Assembly: GCF_000685015.1 (NCBI RefSeq)
Contig: NZ_BAYA01000003.1
Span: forward strand, 547,731-611,730
DNA length: 64,000 bases
Origin: Paraburkholderia bannensis NBRC 103871
GTDB lineage: Bacteria > Pseudomonadota > Gammaproteobacteria > Burkholderiales > Burkholderiaceae
Reading direction: 5' to 3'
A program made the translations under genes and the position numbers. Below the pieces are notes generated by a model, which was not told the origin of the DNA, did no database searches, and saw only the letters and a program-made list of their open reading frames with translations. Below are positions 1 through 9,589 of the stretch, in pieces (the stretch's first letter is position 1; the number at the start of each line of letters is the position of its first letter).

Positions 1-1293
1 CGCGATACGCGCGAGATCCACCAGTTGCCGACCTTCGTCGTCGCTGTGCACCGCATCGGAGAGCTTGCCGATATAGGTGAGTATGGCGGTGGCAAGCGAG
101 TCCGCCGCCTTGTCCTCGTTCGTCACCGTGGAAAGCGCCTGCGTAGAGCTTTCGGCCAGCAGCGCAGCACTATGCTCGACCAGAAGCTGAACGAGCTTGC
201 CGAGCGAAGCCAGTTCGAGCTGCACGCGGGCAATGGCGAGCGCAGGCATTTCGACCAGCGTTTCATCGAGGTACCGCGGCACGCCCGCGTCCTGCCACGC
301 GTCGCGGCGCGCCGGGGCCAGGCGTTCGGCAAGCTTGGCAATGGGCCCGGCGAACCCTATCAATACGAAGGTGCTGAACACGCTGAACACCGTGTGCGCG
401 TTAGCGGCCTGGCGCGGCGTTTCCGCCGCGAGGCGCGCAGCACCGCTCAGCTCGGGCGCGGAAGGCGAAATCATGCGTACGAAATCGGCGAACTGGGGAA
501 TCACGAAGGCGAAGAACAGCACCCCGAACACATTAAAGAGCAAGTGAACGATGCCGACCTGAGCCGCCTCCGCCGATTTGCCAATCGAGGCGAGCAGCGC
601 CGTGCCACAAGTGCCCACGTTGGCCCCGAGTATCAGCGCTATGCCCGATTCGAGCGGAATCAGGCCCTGGCTGCCAAGCGCGATCACGATTGCCAGCGTG
701 GCCGCCGAGCTTTGCACGATGGCCGTGAACACCGCGCCGATCGCAATACCAAGGAGCGGATTGCGCATGTCCTGCATCGCGTCGATGAACGGCTGGTAGT
801 CGCGCAGGGGCCGCGTAGCGTCGCCCATCATCTCGATACCGAGGAACAGGAGGCCGAGGCCGAGCAGCGCGCCGCCCAGCTCGCGCAGCGTTTCGCGCCT
901 GGCAAAACCGTAGAGCAGGAAGCCGCCGCCGAGCATGAACGGCACGAGTGCGGAGATATTGAACGCGATGATCTGTGCGGTGAGCGTCGAGCCGATATTG
1001 GCGCCCATGATCATCGGAACGGACTGCCGCAACGTCATGAGCCGCGCGGAAACGAAACCCACCAGCAGCACCGTTGTAATGGTCGACGAATTGAGCAGTG
1101 CCGTGATGCCCGCGCCCGCAAGCAGGCCCCGAAAGCGGTTGGCGGTGAGCGAACCGAGCAGCGATTGCAGGCGCGCGCCGGCAATCGTCTTGAGCGCCCC
1201 CGTCATGAGATCCAACCCGAACAGGAACAGGGCGAGGCCGCCAACCAGCAAACCCGTCACCTCGACCAGGCTCAGATGCGCATCAGGCGGCAT
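1..1293 (-). CDS. Na/Pi cotransporter family protein (partial, C-terminus outside window)
   Basis: Inner-membrane sodium-dependent phosphate transporter of the NptA/YjbB family. The 431 visible codons stay open to the window edge, so the C-terminus is missing. The start at 1293 gives a short polar leader and then a hydrophobic segment, as is usual for the family. Two inverted Ser-rich family repeats are visible: LNSSTITT near residue 70 and VQSSAATL near residue 185, the signature pair of this fold. Many hydrophobic helices follow, then a helical PhoU-like soluble region starting near residue 330. It is followed downstream of its start by a separate lower-GC patch. The transported ion is inferred from the family only. 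Confidence 0.9.
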   Translation of the reverse strand, partial: MPPDAHLSLVEVTGLLVGGLALFLFGLDLMTGALKTIAGARLQSLLGSLTANRFRGLLAGAGITALLNSSTITTVLLVGFVSARLMTLRQSVPMIMGANIGSTLTAQIIAFNISALVPFMLGGGFLLYGFARRETLRELGGALLGLGLLFLGIEMMGDATRPLRDYQPFIDAMQDMRNPLLGIAIGAVFTAIVQSSAATLAIVIALGSQGLIPLESGIALILGANVGTCGTALLASIGKSAEAAQVGIVHLLFNVFGVLFFAFVIPQFADFVRMISPSAPELSGAARLAAETPRQAANAHTVFSVFSTFVLIGFAGPIAKLAERLAPARRDAWQDAGVPRYLDETLVEMPALAIARVQLELASLGKLVQLLVEHSAALLAESSTQALSTVTNEDKAADSLATAILTYIGKLSDAVHSDDEGRQLVDLARIA

Positions 1294-1487
1294 GGCGATA
1301 ACCCTCGCTTTCGAGTGGGACGGAACGATTCTACGCGCATGGTACCGTTTCCTGCGCGCGTCGCGCCGTTGCGGGCTCACGCATCTTTATCCGCGAGAGA
1401 ATCGGGCGAATGACGAACCTCTGCATCTCCACCGCGAGCACGCCGACCGGCTGCTGCCTCTGCTTGAACGCCGCAACTCAGGCGAAG

Positions 1488-2336
1488 TCAGTTCACCATG
1501 TCGGCCCCGTGTTCGTCCGCGACGGCGCACCATTCGATGCCCTCCTTGCCCGCCGCCGTGCTGCGTTCGATCGCGCGACGTGCCGCTGGAGTATCGTCGA
1601 ACCGGGTTCTGTCCATTAGAGTATCGGCAGGCACGCTCCAGAACGTGCTGGCGCGAAATTCCACGCCTTCCAGATTCGCGCCCCGGAAGTCGACGCCACT
1701 CAGATCGCAATTGTCGAACGACGTCCCGACGAGGCGCGCCTCGTTGAGCAGCGATTGCGAAAGATTGCAGTCGACGAAACGGGCTGCCGAAAAATTTCCG
1801 CGACGCGCGTCGTTCGATTCGAACTTCCCATTCGCGAACTGCATGCCAGAGAAATCGCAGTCCTTCACGTTCGAATTGCTCAGGGTGCCCCCCTGCATCA
1901 CGGCCGTCGAGAAGTTCGATTTTTCAATCTGCGCATGGTCGATATAGGCTCGCTCGAACGTCGCACCACGAAAGTCGATGGCCTCGCCGAAAACGACGAT
2001 CATCTGCGTCAGGCGCAACGTGCATTCGCGAAACGACGCACCATTCATGATCGACCACTGGAACTGCGCGCCGTCGAACCTGCTGCGATCGAACACCGCA
2101 AAATCGAGAAAGCTGTCGCCAAGATCCAGGTTCTTCAAATTCTTTGCGCGCAGTTGCACGCCCCGCAGGTCGTTTGCCAGCCGTTTGCTGGCCGGATGGT
2201 CGATGACGTTGCATAGATCCATCCATTCGGCCTGTGGCACGATGTGTTCGAGCGCTTCCTGTACGGTTCGGTACTTGCCTTCAAACCAGCGCTCTCGCAA
2301 TACCTCCAGCTCGACGTCGTTGATCAGCATGCCCAT
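1488..2336 (-). CDS. pentapeptide-repeat protein
   Basis: About 282 residues. After an N-terminal helical part (about 60 residues), most of the rest fits A(D/N)LXX-type five-residue repeats (for example LRGVQLRAKNLKNLDLGDS and later CDLSGVDFRGANLEGVEF), predicting a right-handed beta-helix. The ATG at 2336 has a purine-rich stretch just upstream; a TTG at 2342 and an ATG at 2330 are alternatives. No enzyme motif is seen, so the function is unknown. In Burkholderiales such proteins often travel with type VI secretion (T6SS) cargo, and the neighbouring DUF3304 lipoprotein and gene remnant fit that. GC is visibly lower than in selB-selA, which suggests acquisition. Confidence 0.8.
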   Translation of the reverse strand: MGMLINDVELEVLRERWFEGKYRTVQEALEHIVPQAEWMDLCNVIDHPASKRLANDLRGVQLRAKNLKNLDLGDSFLDFAVFDRSRFDGAQFQWSIMNGASFRECTLRLTQMIVVFGEAIDFRGATFERAYIDHAQIEKSNFSTAVMQGGTLSNSNVKDCDFSGMQFANGKFESNDARRGNFSAARFVDCNLSQSLLNEARLVGTSFDNCDLSGVDFRGANLEGVEFRASTFWSVPADTLMDRTRFDDTPAARRAIERSTAAGKEGIEWCAVADEHGADMVN

Positions 2337-2417
2337 TCCCAATCCGCCTTTCCCGATTAGCTTTCCAGAGGAGCATCGTAGCGAGCTCGTGATCCGAACG
2401 CCAATGCCTGCGACAGC

Positions 2418-2592
2418 TCAATTGCCGGTCTCTGCGGGATTATTCGTGCCGTCGAAAAGAGACTGATATGAAGCATCTTTGGGCAATCCATTTTGGGAGG
2501 CAGATTTCCGGAAGCCCCTCCCCCAAGCGTCCTTCGCTTCCCCCAAGACGACTCGCTTCCGGCATCCGCTTTGGCCATTGAATTACGCTCAT
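2418..2592 (-). pseudogene. broken N-terminal remnant, possibly a DUF2235-type T6SS lipase
   Basis: An ATG at 2592 overlaps the stop of the DUF3304 gene (ATGA), the usual arrangement of a translated downstream partner. The first frame reads MSVIQWPKRMPEASRLG and then drifts. A neighbouring frame continues sensibly as KSASQNGLPKDASYQ and SLFDGTNNPAETGN before a TGA at 2418-2420. The FDGTNN block resembles the FDGTxNN motif near the N-terminus of DUF2235 (Tle1-like) phospholipases. I infer a frameshifted, truncated start of such a gene. Only about 55 residues remain, so the family call is tentative. Confidence 0.4.
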
Positions 2593-3284
2593 TTATCTGT
2601 CTCCTTCCCGGACATCTTTTCTGCCTTATCGACATTTTCCTGCAACTGTCGATCATGGGCAGCGGCAGCTTTATCACGTTCGCGCAATGCCTGCATTTGC
2701 GCATTCGCCTGCGCGTCGAGCACGCCGGAAGCGATATACGGGTCATTCGGGGCCGGCTTCTCCAAAGGGCTGCCGTCGTCAACGCGGACGCGAACGCGGT
2801 CGTCATCGAGAAACTGCACGATGAAGTTATATTGTTTCGGCCCATAGGGCGGGATTTTTGCTGTTGCTTCGAGCCATTGGTCGCCGCTGCGGTCGTCATC
2901 GTAGGGATGGGTGTCTCGCCTCCAACTAACATGCACCGTCATGCCGTCGTGCCACTTCTGCGGGACATAAACGCAGCACATATCGGAACCGCCTCCGCTC
3001 GGTTCGCCGGTCTTGCTGACCGGTGCGAGATTCGGGCCGCCCCCGCTTCGTCCTTCGGCGTCCGTTATGGAGAAAGACGCAACGCCATACGACGCGTAAT
3101 TCAATCCGCTCACTGACGCCGGATTTTCGACGGCATTAGCGACGGGCACCGATGAGTTCGCAGCATCCGTCTGCGCCATATCCTGATGACAGGCCGCCAG
3201 CAGCAGCCCCAACGCGAGCATGGCCAGTAATCGCACTGACACGCTTGCTTCCCGCGCACCGTAGCGCACCAGAACATTCTTCAT
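2589..3284 (-). CDS. DUF3304 domain lipoprotein
   Basis: 231 residues with a lipoprotein signal: a basic N-terminus, a hydrophobic run, and the lipobox LLLAAC with Cys at about residue 32. The mature part carries the DUF3304 pattern: a GVASFSI strand, a Gly-rich GGGSDMCCVYVP block with the paired cysteines, and a W-x-x-G-MTVHVSW strand. The C-terminal 45 residues are charged and helical. Proteins of this type are commonly encoded beside T6SS lipase effectors, where they are thought to act as periplasmic immunity proteins. The ATGA overlap with the remnant downstream fits an effector-immunity pair that has lost its effector. Confidence 0.8.
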   Translation of the reverse strand: MKNVLVRYGAREASVSVRLLAMLALGLLLAACHQDMAQTDAANSSVPVANAVENPASVSGLNYASYGVASFSITDAEGRSGGGPNLAPVSKTGEPSGGGSDMCCVYVPQKWHDGMTVHVSWRRDTHPYDDDRSGDQWLEATAKIPPYGPKQYNFIVQFLDDDRVRVRVDDGSPLEKPAPNDPYIASGVLDAQANAQMQALRERDKAAAAHDRQLQENVDKAEKMSGKETDK

Positions 3285-3395
3285 GAAATGAATCAGCTTG
3301 CTTCCCCGGACTATTTTCTTACCGGTATTGAGTCGGTGTGATCTGACGCATCAACCACAAAGGCGTGCGCGCCTGTAGCCCGCATTTGAAGAAAC

Positions 3396-3491
3396 TGGCG
3401 GAAAGCAGACAGAGTCGAACTGTCCCGGGAACGGCTGACGTCCCCAACTGGATTTGAAGTCCAGCCGCACCACCGGATGCGATTGCCTTCC
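3396..3491 (-). tRNA. selC: tRNA-Sec (UCA)
   Basis: Selenocysteine tRNA, about 96 nt including an encoded CCA. The 8-bp acceptor stem characteristic of tRNA-Sec pairs GGAAGGCA with TGCTTTCC (one G-U), followed by GCCA. The anticodon stem CTGGA/TCCAG encloses the loop CTTCAAA with anticodon TCA at 3457-3455. A long variable arm (around GGGACGTCAGCCGTTCCC) and a T-arm with GTTCGACTC follow. It lies 76 bp downstream of selB in the same direction, so all dedicated Sec components except selD are here. Confidence 0.96.
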
Positions 3492-3567
3492 TCTGGGCAG
3501 AAAACGCCTTAAAAACCGCTGCATGACGCATGACTTCGATGCGCACGCATAGATTGTCATCATCCCT

Positions 3568-5487
3568 TCACAGCCAGTCGCGCATGCGGCTGTCGGCTCT
3601 CAACAGATGAAGGTCGCGGTGAAACCGAGTATATCCAACGCGATCAAAGAACTCCAGAATCTGGATTGCTCGCTTGCGGCCCAGGCCCGACGCATCGCGA
3701 AACGCCGCAGCCCCCACACCCGCCGCCTCACTCCCGGCGATCCGCGCAACCAGGCGCGCGAGTTCATACACGATCTCGCAGTCATAGAACAGATCGCGCA
3801 CGACCTGATACAGACGCCCCAGACGCGCCAGCTTGCGCAGCAACGCGCGCACCTTCTCTTCCGGCTGCTGCGTCTCGCGTGCGAGGTCGCGCACCCAGGG
3901 CGGATCGTAGCGCCCCTGCGCGATCAGCGGCATCAGCCGCGCCGCCAGCGCCTCCTCCGCAGCATCGAGCGATACCGCATGCGATGGCAGATGCAGCCAC
4001 GGCCCGCTGCGCGCGATGCGGCCTTCTTCGACCAGCGCGTCAACAGCCGCGCGCCAGACCGTGTCGCTTGCGAGCGGCGCCGCCATGCGCCGCAAGCGCG
4101 CCGCGTCCGGGCCCTGTTCGTCGGGCGTGCGCGCGTGGAAGTCGCCCAGCACGTCGGCGATACGCGTGGCAAGACGCTCCCAATGTTCGCGCGCGAGCAG
4201 CGTCATGTCTTCGGCACGACCTTGCGGCGCGATAACGACGGCATCGGCAGGCAGCGCGAGCGTCGTGAAGTCGTAGCCAGTCAACTGCATCAGCGTGCTG
4301 CGCTCAAGCCCACGCGGCGCCTCGGCGATCAGCGCATCGTAACGCCCTTCGTCGAGCCACGCCCGTAGCGCATCGAGCCACGCCCGTCGTTCCGGCGTGC
4401 GCCGCCTGCGCGCCGGCCCAAACGGATCCAGCACGCGACCGCCGCCCACAGTCCGGCTCGCCTGTGCGTTGCGCACAATGAAACGGTCGCCCGGCAGCGC
4501 GTGCAAAGGCGCGTCGAACACAAGCTGCACGCGTGCCTGCGCGCCCGCCCCTAGCGTGTCGCCTTCAAGCAGCGCGACGTTCGCGACGCGATGCGTCGTG
4601 CCCAGATGCACGTGCAAGGGCGACCAGTGCTGCAAGGTAATATCCGCATCGGCAAGCAGTTGCAGTTCGACATCGAGACGCGTCGCTGGCTGCGCCAGCC
4701 GCTCATCGACAATCCAGTCGCCGCGTGCGATGCGATCCCTGTCGACACCCGAAAGGTTGAGCGCGCAACGTTGCCCCGCGTACCCTGTTTCGGCTGCGCG
4801 ATTCTGCGCATGAATGCTGCGCACGCGAACCGCTTCGCCAGCGGGCGCAAGCAGCAGCGCGTCACCTGTGTGCACGCGGCCCGCAAACACGGTACCGGTC
4901 ACGATGGTGCCTTGCCCCGTCAACGTGAATACGCGATCCACGGCGAGGCGAAACAGGCCGTCGTCGCGGCGCGACTGCGCGTGCGTCGCGCGCTCGCGCA
5001 GATACGCATCGAGCTGCGCGACGCCTCGATCGCCCTGCACGCTGGCATTCGTTTCGAAGACTGGCGCATCGGCAAGCGAGGTCGGCGCGAGCCATGCAGC
5101 GATTTCCGCTCGAACCTGCGCGAGCCTCGCGGCATCCACGCGATCCACCTTGGTCAGCGCGATCGCCCCGTGCTGCACGCCCAGCAATTGCAGGATCGCG
5201 AGGTGCTCGCGCGTTTGCGGCATCACGCCATCGTCGGCGGCAATCACGAGCAGCGCGAAGTCGATGCCGCACGCGCCCGCCGCCATCGTATGCACGAGCT
5301 TTTCGTGGCCCGGCACGTCGATGAATCCCAGCACGTCGCCGTTCTCAAGCGGCGCGTAGGCGTAGCCCAGTTCGATCGATATGCCGCGCGCCTTCTCTTC
5401 CTTGAGGCGATCGGTGTCCACGCCGGTGAGCGCGCGCACGAGCGTGGTCTTGCCGTGGTCGATATGCCCCGCGGTGCCTACGATCAC
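3568..5487 (-). CDS. selB: selenocysteine-specific elongation factor SelB
   Basis: About 639 residues. Delivers Sec-tRNA(Sec) to the ribosome at UGA codons by binding the SECIS hairpin. The start is the GTG at 5487, which overlaps the selA stop as GTGA and puts the G1 loop [11 protein letters not shown] at the very N-terminus, as in the family; starts further upstream would run into selA. G-protein motifs in order: [16 protein letters not shown] and TKVD (where NKxD is usual). Beta-barrel domains follow, then winged-helix repeats in the last 250 residues that bind SECIS RNA. Translational coupling with selA is evident. Confidence 0.97.
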   Translation of the reverse strand: MIVGTAGHIDHGKTTLVRALTGVDTDRLKEEKARGISIELGYAYAPLENGDVLGFIDVPGHEKLVHTMAAGACGIDFALLVIAADDGVMPQTREHLAILQLLGVQHGAIALTKVDRVDAARLAQVRAEIAAWLAPTSLADAPVFETNASVQGDRGVAQLDAYLRERATHAQSRRDDGLFRLAVDRVFTLTGQGTIVTGTVFAGRVHTGDALLLAPAGEAVRVRSIHAQNRAAETGYAGQRCALNLSGVDRDRIARGDWIVDERLAQPATRLDVELQLLADADITLQHWSPLHVHLGTTHRVANVALLEGDTLGAGAQARVQLVFDAPLHALPGDRFIVRNAQASRTVGGGRVLDPFGPARRRRTPERRAWLDALRAWLDEGRYDALIAEAPRGLERSTLMQLTGYDFTTLALPADAVVIAPQGRAEDMTLLAREHWERLATRIADVLGDFHARTPDEQGPDAARLRRMAAPLASDTVWRAAVDALVEEGRIARSGPWLHLPSHAVSLDAAEEALAARLMPLIAQGRYDPPWVRDLARETQQPEEKVRALLRKLARLGRLYQVVRDLFYDCEIVYELARLVARIAGSEAAGVGAAAFRDASGLGRKRAIQILEFFDRVGYTRFHRDLHLLRADSRMRDWL

Positions 5488-6938
5488 AGGCGCAGCTCCG
5501 CGAGTTGCGCGATGAAGGCCGCTTCGTCCGCCGCTTCGAGGCAACGCAGATCGAGGCGCAAGGCATCGTCGGCGATACGGCCGATCACGGGGCGCGGCAG
5601 CGCCCGCAAGGCGCGTTCGAGCTTGAGCAGTGCGCGGCCGCTGCCGCCTTTGCCACGATGGCGCACCACCAGGCCGCTGCTCGGCAGCACGTCCACCGGC
5701 AATGCGCCGCTGCCGATCTGGCTGAACATCGGCTCGATGCTCACGTCGTAGCTTTCGCCCAGCGCACGTTGCCATGCGGGCAGCGCGCGCGTCGCGGCTT
5801 CGTGCATTTCCGCGGCGGGACGCGTGAGCAGACGCAGCGTGGTCAGCCGCTCGCGCAGGAATTCCGGCGCCTGATAGAGCCTGAGCACCGGCTCCAGCGC
5901 CGCGAGCGTGAGCTTGCCCACGCGCAGCGCGCGCTTGAGCGGGTGCTTCTTGATCTTCGCGATCAATTCCTTGCTACCGACAATCAGCCCGGCTTGCGGG
6001 CCGCCCAGCAATTTGTCGCCGCTGAAAGTGACGATATCCGCGCCCGCTTCCACGGTGGCGCGCACGGTGGGTTCGGCGGGCAGGCCCCACTGCGTGAGGT
6101 CGGTCAGCGTGCCACTGCCCAGGTCGACCGCCACTGGCAAGCCATGGCTGCGTGCAAGCGGTGCGAGTTCGTCGAGTTCGACGCTCTTCGTAAAGCCGCT
6201 AATCGCGTAGTTGCTGCAATGCACCTTCATCAGCAGCGCCGTGCGCGCGCTGATCGCCGCTTCGTAATCCTTAAGATGTGTCCGGTTGGTCGTGCCGATC
6301 TCGCGCAGGCGCGCGCCTGCTCGGCTCATGATGTCGGGAATGCGGAACGCGCCGCCGATTTCCACCAGTTCGCCGCGCGAGACGATCACGTCCTTGCGCG
6401 CCGCGAGCGCGGAAAGCGTGAGCAGCACCGCCGCCGCGTTGTTGTTCACGACGGTCGCGGCTTGCGCGCCGGTCAGCTCGCAGATGAGTTCGTCGATCAG
6501 GTCGTCGCGGTCGCCGCGCTTGCCGGAGGCCAGATCGAATTCGAGGTTGGCGGGCTGTGTCAGCGCCTGCACGACGGCGCGCACCGCTTCGTCGGGCAAC
6601 AGTGCGCGGCCCAGGTTCGTATGCAGCACCGTGCCGGTCAGGTTGAACACCGCACGCAACCTGCCTTGCGCCCGCGCGCTCAACGCGTCGTTGACATCGG
6701 CAATCACGCGCCCGATTGAAAACGCATCCCCATCGGCGCCGAAAGCAGTCGCGCCCGCCTGCACATCGCGCCGCCATCCGTCGAGCGTTGCACGAATCGC
6801 CGCGAGCACTTGCGTGCGTCCATATTGCGCGACCAGCGGTTGTGCCTCGACGGACGCGATCACGCGCTCCACGGCGGGCATATGCGACAGCAGCACATTC
6901 AGCGCGGGCTGCGCGCCCTGCTCCACGGTTTCGCTCAT
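5484..6938 (-). CDS. selA: L-seryl-tRNA(Sec) selenium transferase SelA
   Basis: 484 residues, slightly longer than E. coli SelA (463). A PLP enzyme that converts Ser-tRNA(Sec) to Sec-tRNA(Sec) with selenophosphate. The N-terminal tRNA-binding helical part is followed by [18 protein letters not shown] and the PLP-lysine motif [13 protein letters not shown] near residue 300. It starts 10 bp after fdhE ends and its stop overlaps the selB start. SelD, which makes the selenium donor, is not encoded in the window. Confidence 0.97.
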   Translation of the reverse strand: MSETVEQGAQPALNVLLSHMPAVERVIASVEAQPLVAQYGRTQVLAAIRATLDGWRRDVQAGATAFGADGDAFSIGRVIADVNDALSARAQGRLRAVFNLTGTVLHTNLGRALLPDEAVRAVVQALTQPANLEFDLASGKRGDRDDLIDELICELTGAQAATVVNNNAAAVLLTLSALAARKDVIVSRGELVEIGGAFRIPDIMSRAGARLREIGTTNRTHLKDYEAAISARTALLMKVHCSNYAISGFTKSVELDELAPLARSHGLPVAVDLGSGTLTDLTQWGLPAEPTVRATVEAGADIVTFSGDKLLGGPQAGLIVGSKELIAKIKKHPLKRALRVGKLTLAALEPVLRLYQAPEFLRERLTTLRLLTRPAAEMHEAATRALPAWQRALGESYDVSIEPMFSQIGSGALPVDVLPSSGLVVRHRGKGGSGRALLKLERALRALPRPVIGRIADDALRLDLRCLEAADEAAFIAQLAELRL

Positions 6939-6948
6939 CAGGCTCGCC

Positions 6949-7890
6949 TCACTGGTCGGCCGGGGCTTCGGGATACAGCAGCGGATTGGCGCTCGCGCGC
7001 CGGTAGCCCGCTTCGCTCATCAACAGATCGAGCGTGAGGCTCGCGAGGTCGTCCGCAAGCGGCTCGAATTCGAGATCCTTGTCCTGGTAGCCGATCTTGC
7101 GATACGTATGGCATTCGTCGCACGATTCAGCTTTCAATGCGCCGTCGCTGCCCTCGATGCCGTGATACGCGATGCCTTTGGTCGAATCGCAATTCGTGCA
7201 CTTGACGCGCACCACGTGATGTTCGGTCGCGCACAGGCTGCATTGCGTGTAGCGGTAGCCCTGGAACGCGCCGCCCACGCGCACGATGCTGGCCACCGGC
7301 GGCACACCGCAAACGGGGCACACGCCGGGCGCATCGACATAGGGCACGTCCTTCACGTCGAGCCGGCTGGCGAGATCCGTCCACACCGTCTGCAGCGCGG
7401 CCATGACGAACGGCGCGGTGGCAGGCGCGACTTCGGCATATCGTTGCGCGAGCAACGCATCGGCCTGGGCGTCGAGTTGCGCATCGCTCATCGCGCGCAA
7501 ATCGTCGAGCACGCTTGCAAGCGCGGGCGTCACGGCGCCAGCGGCTTCCACACGGTCGGCCAGGCGGCGCAGCACCGTGCGCCATTGCTCATCGCGACCG
7601 GCGCCCAGCGCGGGCAGGATCGGCATGGAATGACGCTGTGCGTGCGCGATGGCCTCGGCCGACGGCATTTGCGCGTCGAGATGTTCGAGCGCCTGTTGCT
7701 GCGCGTCCACGAGCGCGGCCATGAGGCGCATATAGCCGCCAATCGGATTGCGGTCTGCGAGCTTGCGCAGGCGCGCGGCGCGCTCCTTGAAGAGCGTCAG
7801 GCGCTCGGGCAAGCGGATGCGCGGAATGGCAGAGGGATCCTGCGTCTGAATCTGTTCGGGGTCGAGTATGCGTTGTTGCGTCACGGCCAA
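6949..7890 (-). CDS. fdhE: formate dehydrogenase accessory protein FdhE
   Basis: 313 residues. A cytoplasmic protein needed for activity of respiratory formate dehydrogenases, thought to act on the redox state or maturation of the iron-sulfur subunits. The family's rubredoxin-like cysteine pairs are present: CPVCG, CSLC, CTNC and CDEC in the C-terminal half. The conserved N-terminal helical region contains [15 protein letters not shown]. It sits between fdoI and selA in one direction, so maturation and Sec-insertion genes are linked to the enzyme they serve. Confidence 0.95.
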   Translation of the reverse strand: MAVTQQRILDPEQIQTQDPSAIPRIRLPERLTLFKERAARLRKLADRNPIGGYMRLMAALVDAQQQALEHLDAQMPSAEAIAHAQRHSMPILPALGAGRDEQWRTVLRRLADRVEAAGAVTPALASVLDDLRAMSDAQLDAQADALLAQRYAEVAPATAPFVMAALQTVWTDLASRLDVKDVPYVDAPGVCPVCGVPPVASIVRVGGAFQGYRYTQCSLCATEHHVVRVKCTNCDSTKGIAYHGIEGSDGALKAESCDECHTYRKIGYQDKDLEFEPLADDLASLTLDLLMSEAGYRRASANPLLYPEAPADQ

Positions 7891-7908
7891 AGTCTCCGTC
7901 CAGCCAGC

Positions 7909-7941
7909 AAAAAGCCGCCGCGCCCTTGCGGGCGAGGCGGC
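7909..7941 (-). terminator. intrinsic terminator or attenuator between fdoI and fdhE
   Basis: On the minus strand GCCGCCTCGCCC and GGGCGCGGCGGC form a nearly perfect 12-bp GC-rich stem with a 4-nt loop, followed directly by TTTTT. It lies downstream of fdoI and 20 bp before fdhE, so it should reduce read-through from fdoGHI into fdhE-selA-selB. Confidence 0.8.
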
Positions 7942-7972
7942 CTGCCTGCAACGTGTCGCTTAAGGAACGTTG

Positions 7973-8599
7973 CTACTTGATGCTCTCGCGGAACCAGCGC
8001 GGATGATGCTTGCGCGCCCAGCCCCAGGTGACGTAGCCGCGCGTCATGGCGCCAATCGATCCCTTCACCCAGATCGCCGCGTAGATATGCACGACGATGC
8101 TTGCGATCAGCACGAAGGCCGCGGCTGCATGCACGACGGCGGCAAGACGGATGACCGTGATCGGGAAGTAGAACGAAAAGTAACGCCGCCAGATCACGAT
8201 GCCGCTCACCAGCAGCAGCACGAGGCAAACCACCAGCGTGAAGAATAACAGCTTCTGTCCCGCATTGTATTTGCCGATTTCCGGCAGTTTGTCCTCGCGA
8301 TTATTGAGCACGTCGTCCATCTGCTTGAGCCATTGCACGTCGGCTTTGTCCAGATAGTTGTGATGCCAGAAACGCAGCGCGAGGATCATGAACGAGACGA
8401 ACATCACGATGCCGATGAACGGATGCAGGATACGCGTCCACTGCCCGCCGCCAAACAACGCGGACAGCCAGAACATGGCCGGGTGGAACATCGCCAGCCC
8501 GGACAGTGCGAGCAGCACGAAGGTAATGGCCGTGATCCAGTGATTGCTGCGTTCGTTGGCCGTATAACGCTGGATCAGGTGCGGTTCATGGTCGCTCAT
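7973..8599 (-). CDS. fdoI: formate dehydrogenase cytochrome b subunit
   Basis: About 208 residues, close to E. coli FdnI/FdoI. The membrane anchor that passes electrons from the iron-sulfur subunit through two b hemes to quinone. The start at 8599 gives [12 protein letters not shown] followed by the conserved ERSNHW, with helices around residues 20-40, 55-80, 115-135 and 150-175. Histidines that could bind heme lie in ERSNHW, LHPFIG, the helix-3/4 region and VVHIYAA. The start lies inside the end of fdoH (14-bp overlap). Confidence 0.95.
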   Translation of the reverse strand: MSDHEPHLIQRYTANERSNHWITAITFVLLALSGLAMFHPAMFWLSALFGGGQWTRILHPFIGIVMFVSFMILALRFWHHNYLDKADVQWLKQMDDVLNNREDKLPEIGKYNAGQKLLFFTLVVCLVLLLVSGIVIWRRYFSFYFPITVIRLAAVVHAAAAFVLIASIVVHIYAAIWVKGSIGAMTRGYVTWGWARKHHPRWFRESIK

Positions 8600-9581
8600 C
8601 GTTGCGCTCCTCGGGAGGGATGCCGCCTGTACCACCAGTACCACCAATGCCGCCAATTCCGCCAATGCCGTCGCGCTGCGAACGGATGCGCCGCGCTTCG
8701 TCGATTGCGGCTTCTTCGTCCTCGGCATGCGTTTCGTTGGGGCCGATGCGCGTGTAGTGGAAGAAGCCCGCCACCGCCGCGAGCGCAATGCCCGCAAGCG
8801 CGAGCGGCTTGGCGACGCCCTTCCACAGGCGCACGAGCGGGCTGATGCGCGGGTTATCGGGCAGGCCGTGATAGAGCGACGGCTTGTCCGCGTGGTGCAG
8901 CACGTACATCACATGCGTGCCGCCCACGCCCGGCGGATCGTATAGCCCGGCGTTCTCGAAGCCGCGCTCCTTGAGGTCGACGATGCGCTCCGCCGCGTGC
9001 ACTTTCATGTCTTCCTTGGTGCCGAATACGATCGCCCCCGTCGGACACGTCTTCACGCACGCCGGCTCCTGCCCCACACCCACGCGGTCGGAACAAAGCG
9101 TGCATTTATAAACGCGATGTTCCGTCTTCGACAGGCGCGGAATATTGAACGGACAGCCCGTGATGCAATACCCACAGCCGATGCAGTTTTCCTCGTGAAA
9201 ATCCACGATGCCGTTGGTGTACTGCACGATCGCACCCGGCGACGGGCACGCCTTGAGGCAGCCCGGATCCTCGCAATGCATGCAGCCGTCCTTGCGGATC
9301 AGCCATTCGAGGTTGCCATCCGGGTTCTCGTACTCCGTGTAACGCATCACCGTCCACGAGTGCTCGGTGAGATCGCGCGGGTTGTCGTACACGCCCGTAT
9401 TGATGCCCACCTCGTCGCGCAGGTCGTTCCACTCCATGCACGCGGTCTGGCACGCCTTGCACCCGATGCACTTGGTGACGTCGATAAGCTTCGCGACCGT
9501 GCCCGTCACCGGCTCGCGCACGCCTGGCGGCGGCGTCGTGGTGGCGGACAGGCGTTTGATGTCCAGCGACTGAAATGCCAT
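8586..9581 (-). CDS. fdoH: formate dehydrogenase iron-sulfur subunit
   Basis: 331 residues. The beta subunit, carrying four [4Fe-4S] clusters between the catalytic subunit and the cytochrome. Four ferredoxin-type cysteine groups are visible: [23 protein letters not shown] and CTLCSDR...C. A C-terminal transmembrane anchor (about residues 255-278) matches FdnH/FdoH. After it comes an unusual glycine tail built of GGI/GGT tripeptides (about residues 308-320), coded by a 9-bp tandem repeat. It begins 8 bp after fdoG and overlaps fdoI. Confidence 0.96.
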   Translation of the reverse strand: MAFQSLDIKRLSATTTPPPGVREPVTGTVAKLIDVTKCIGCKACQTACMEWNDLRDEVGINTGVYDNPRDLTEHSWTVMRYTEYENPDGNLEWLIRKDGCMHCEDPGCLKACPSPGAIVQYTNGIVDFHEENCIGCGYCITGCPFNIPRLSKTEHRVYKCTLCSDRVGVGQEPACVKTCPTGAIVFGTKEDMKVHAAERIVDLKERGFENAGLYDPPGVGGTHVMYVLHHADKPSLYHGLPDNPRISPLVRLWKGVAKPLALAGIALAAVAGFFHYTRIGPNETHAEDEEAAIDEARRIRSQRDGIGGIGGIGGTGGTGGIPPEERNDERP

Positions 9582-9589
9582 GTTCCCCC

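Noticed and set aside
25..1413. Long plus-strand open frame (462 codons) over the start of the window
   Set aside because: Its translation is Arg/His-rich with no motifs, while the minus strand reads a complete Na/Pi cotransporter family sequence.
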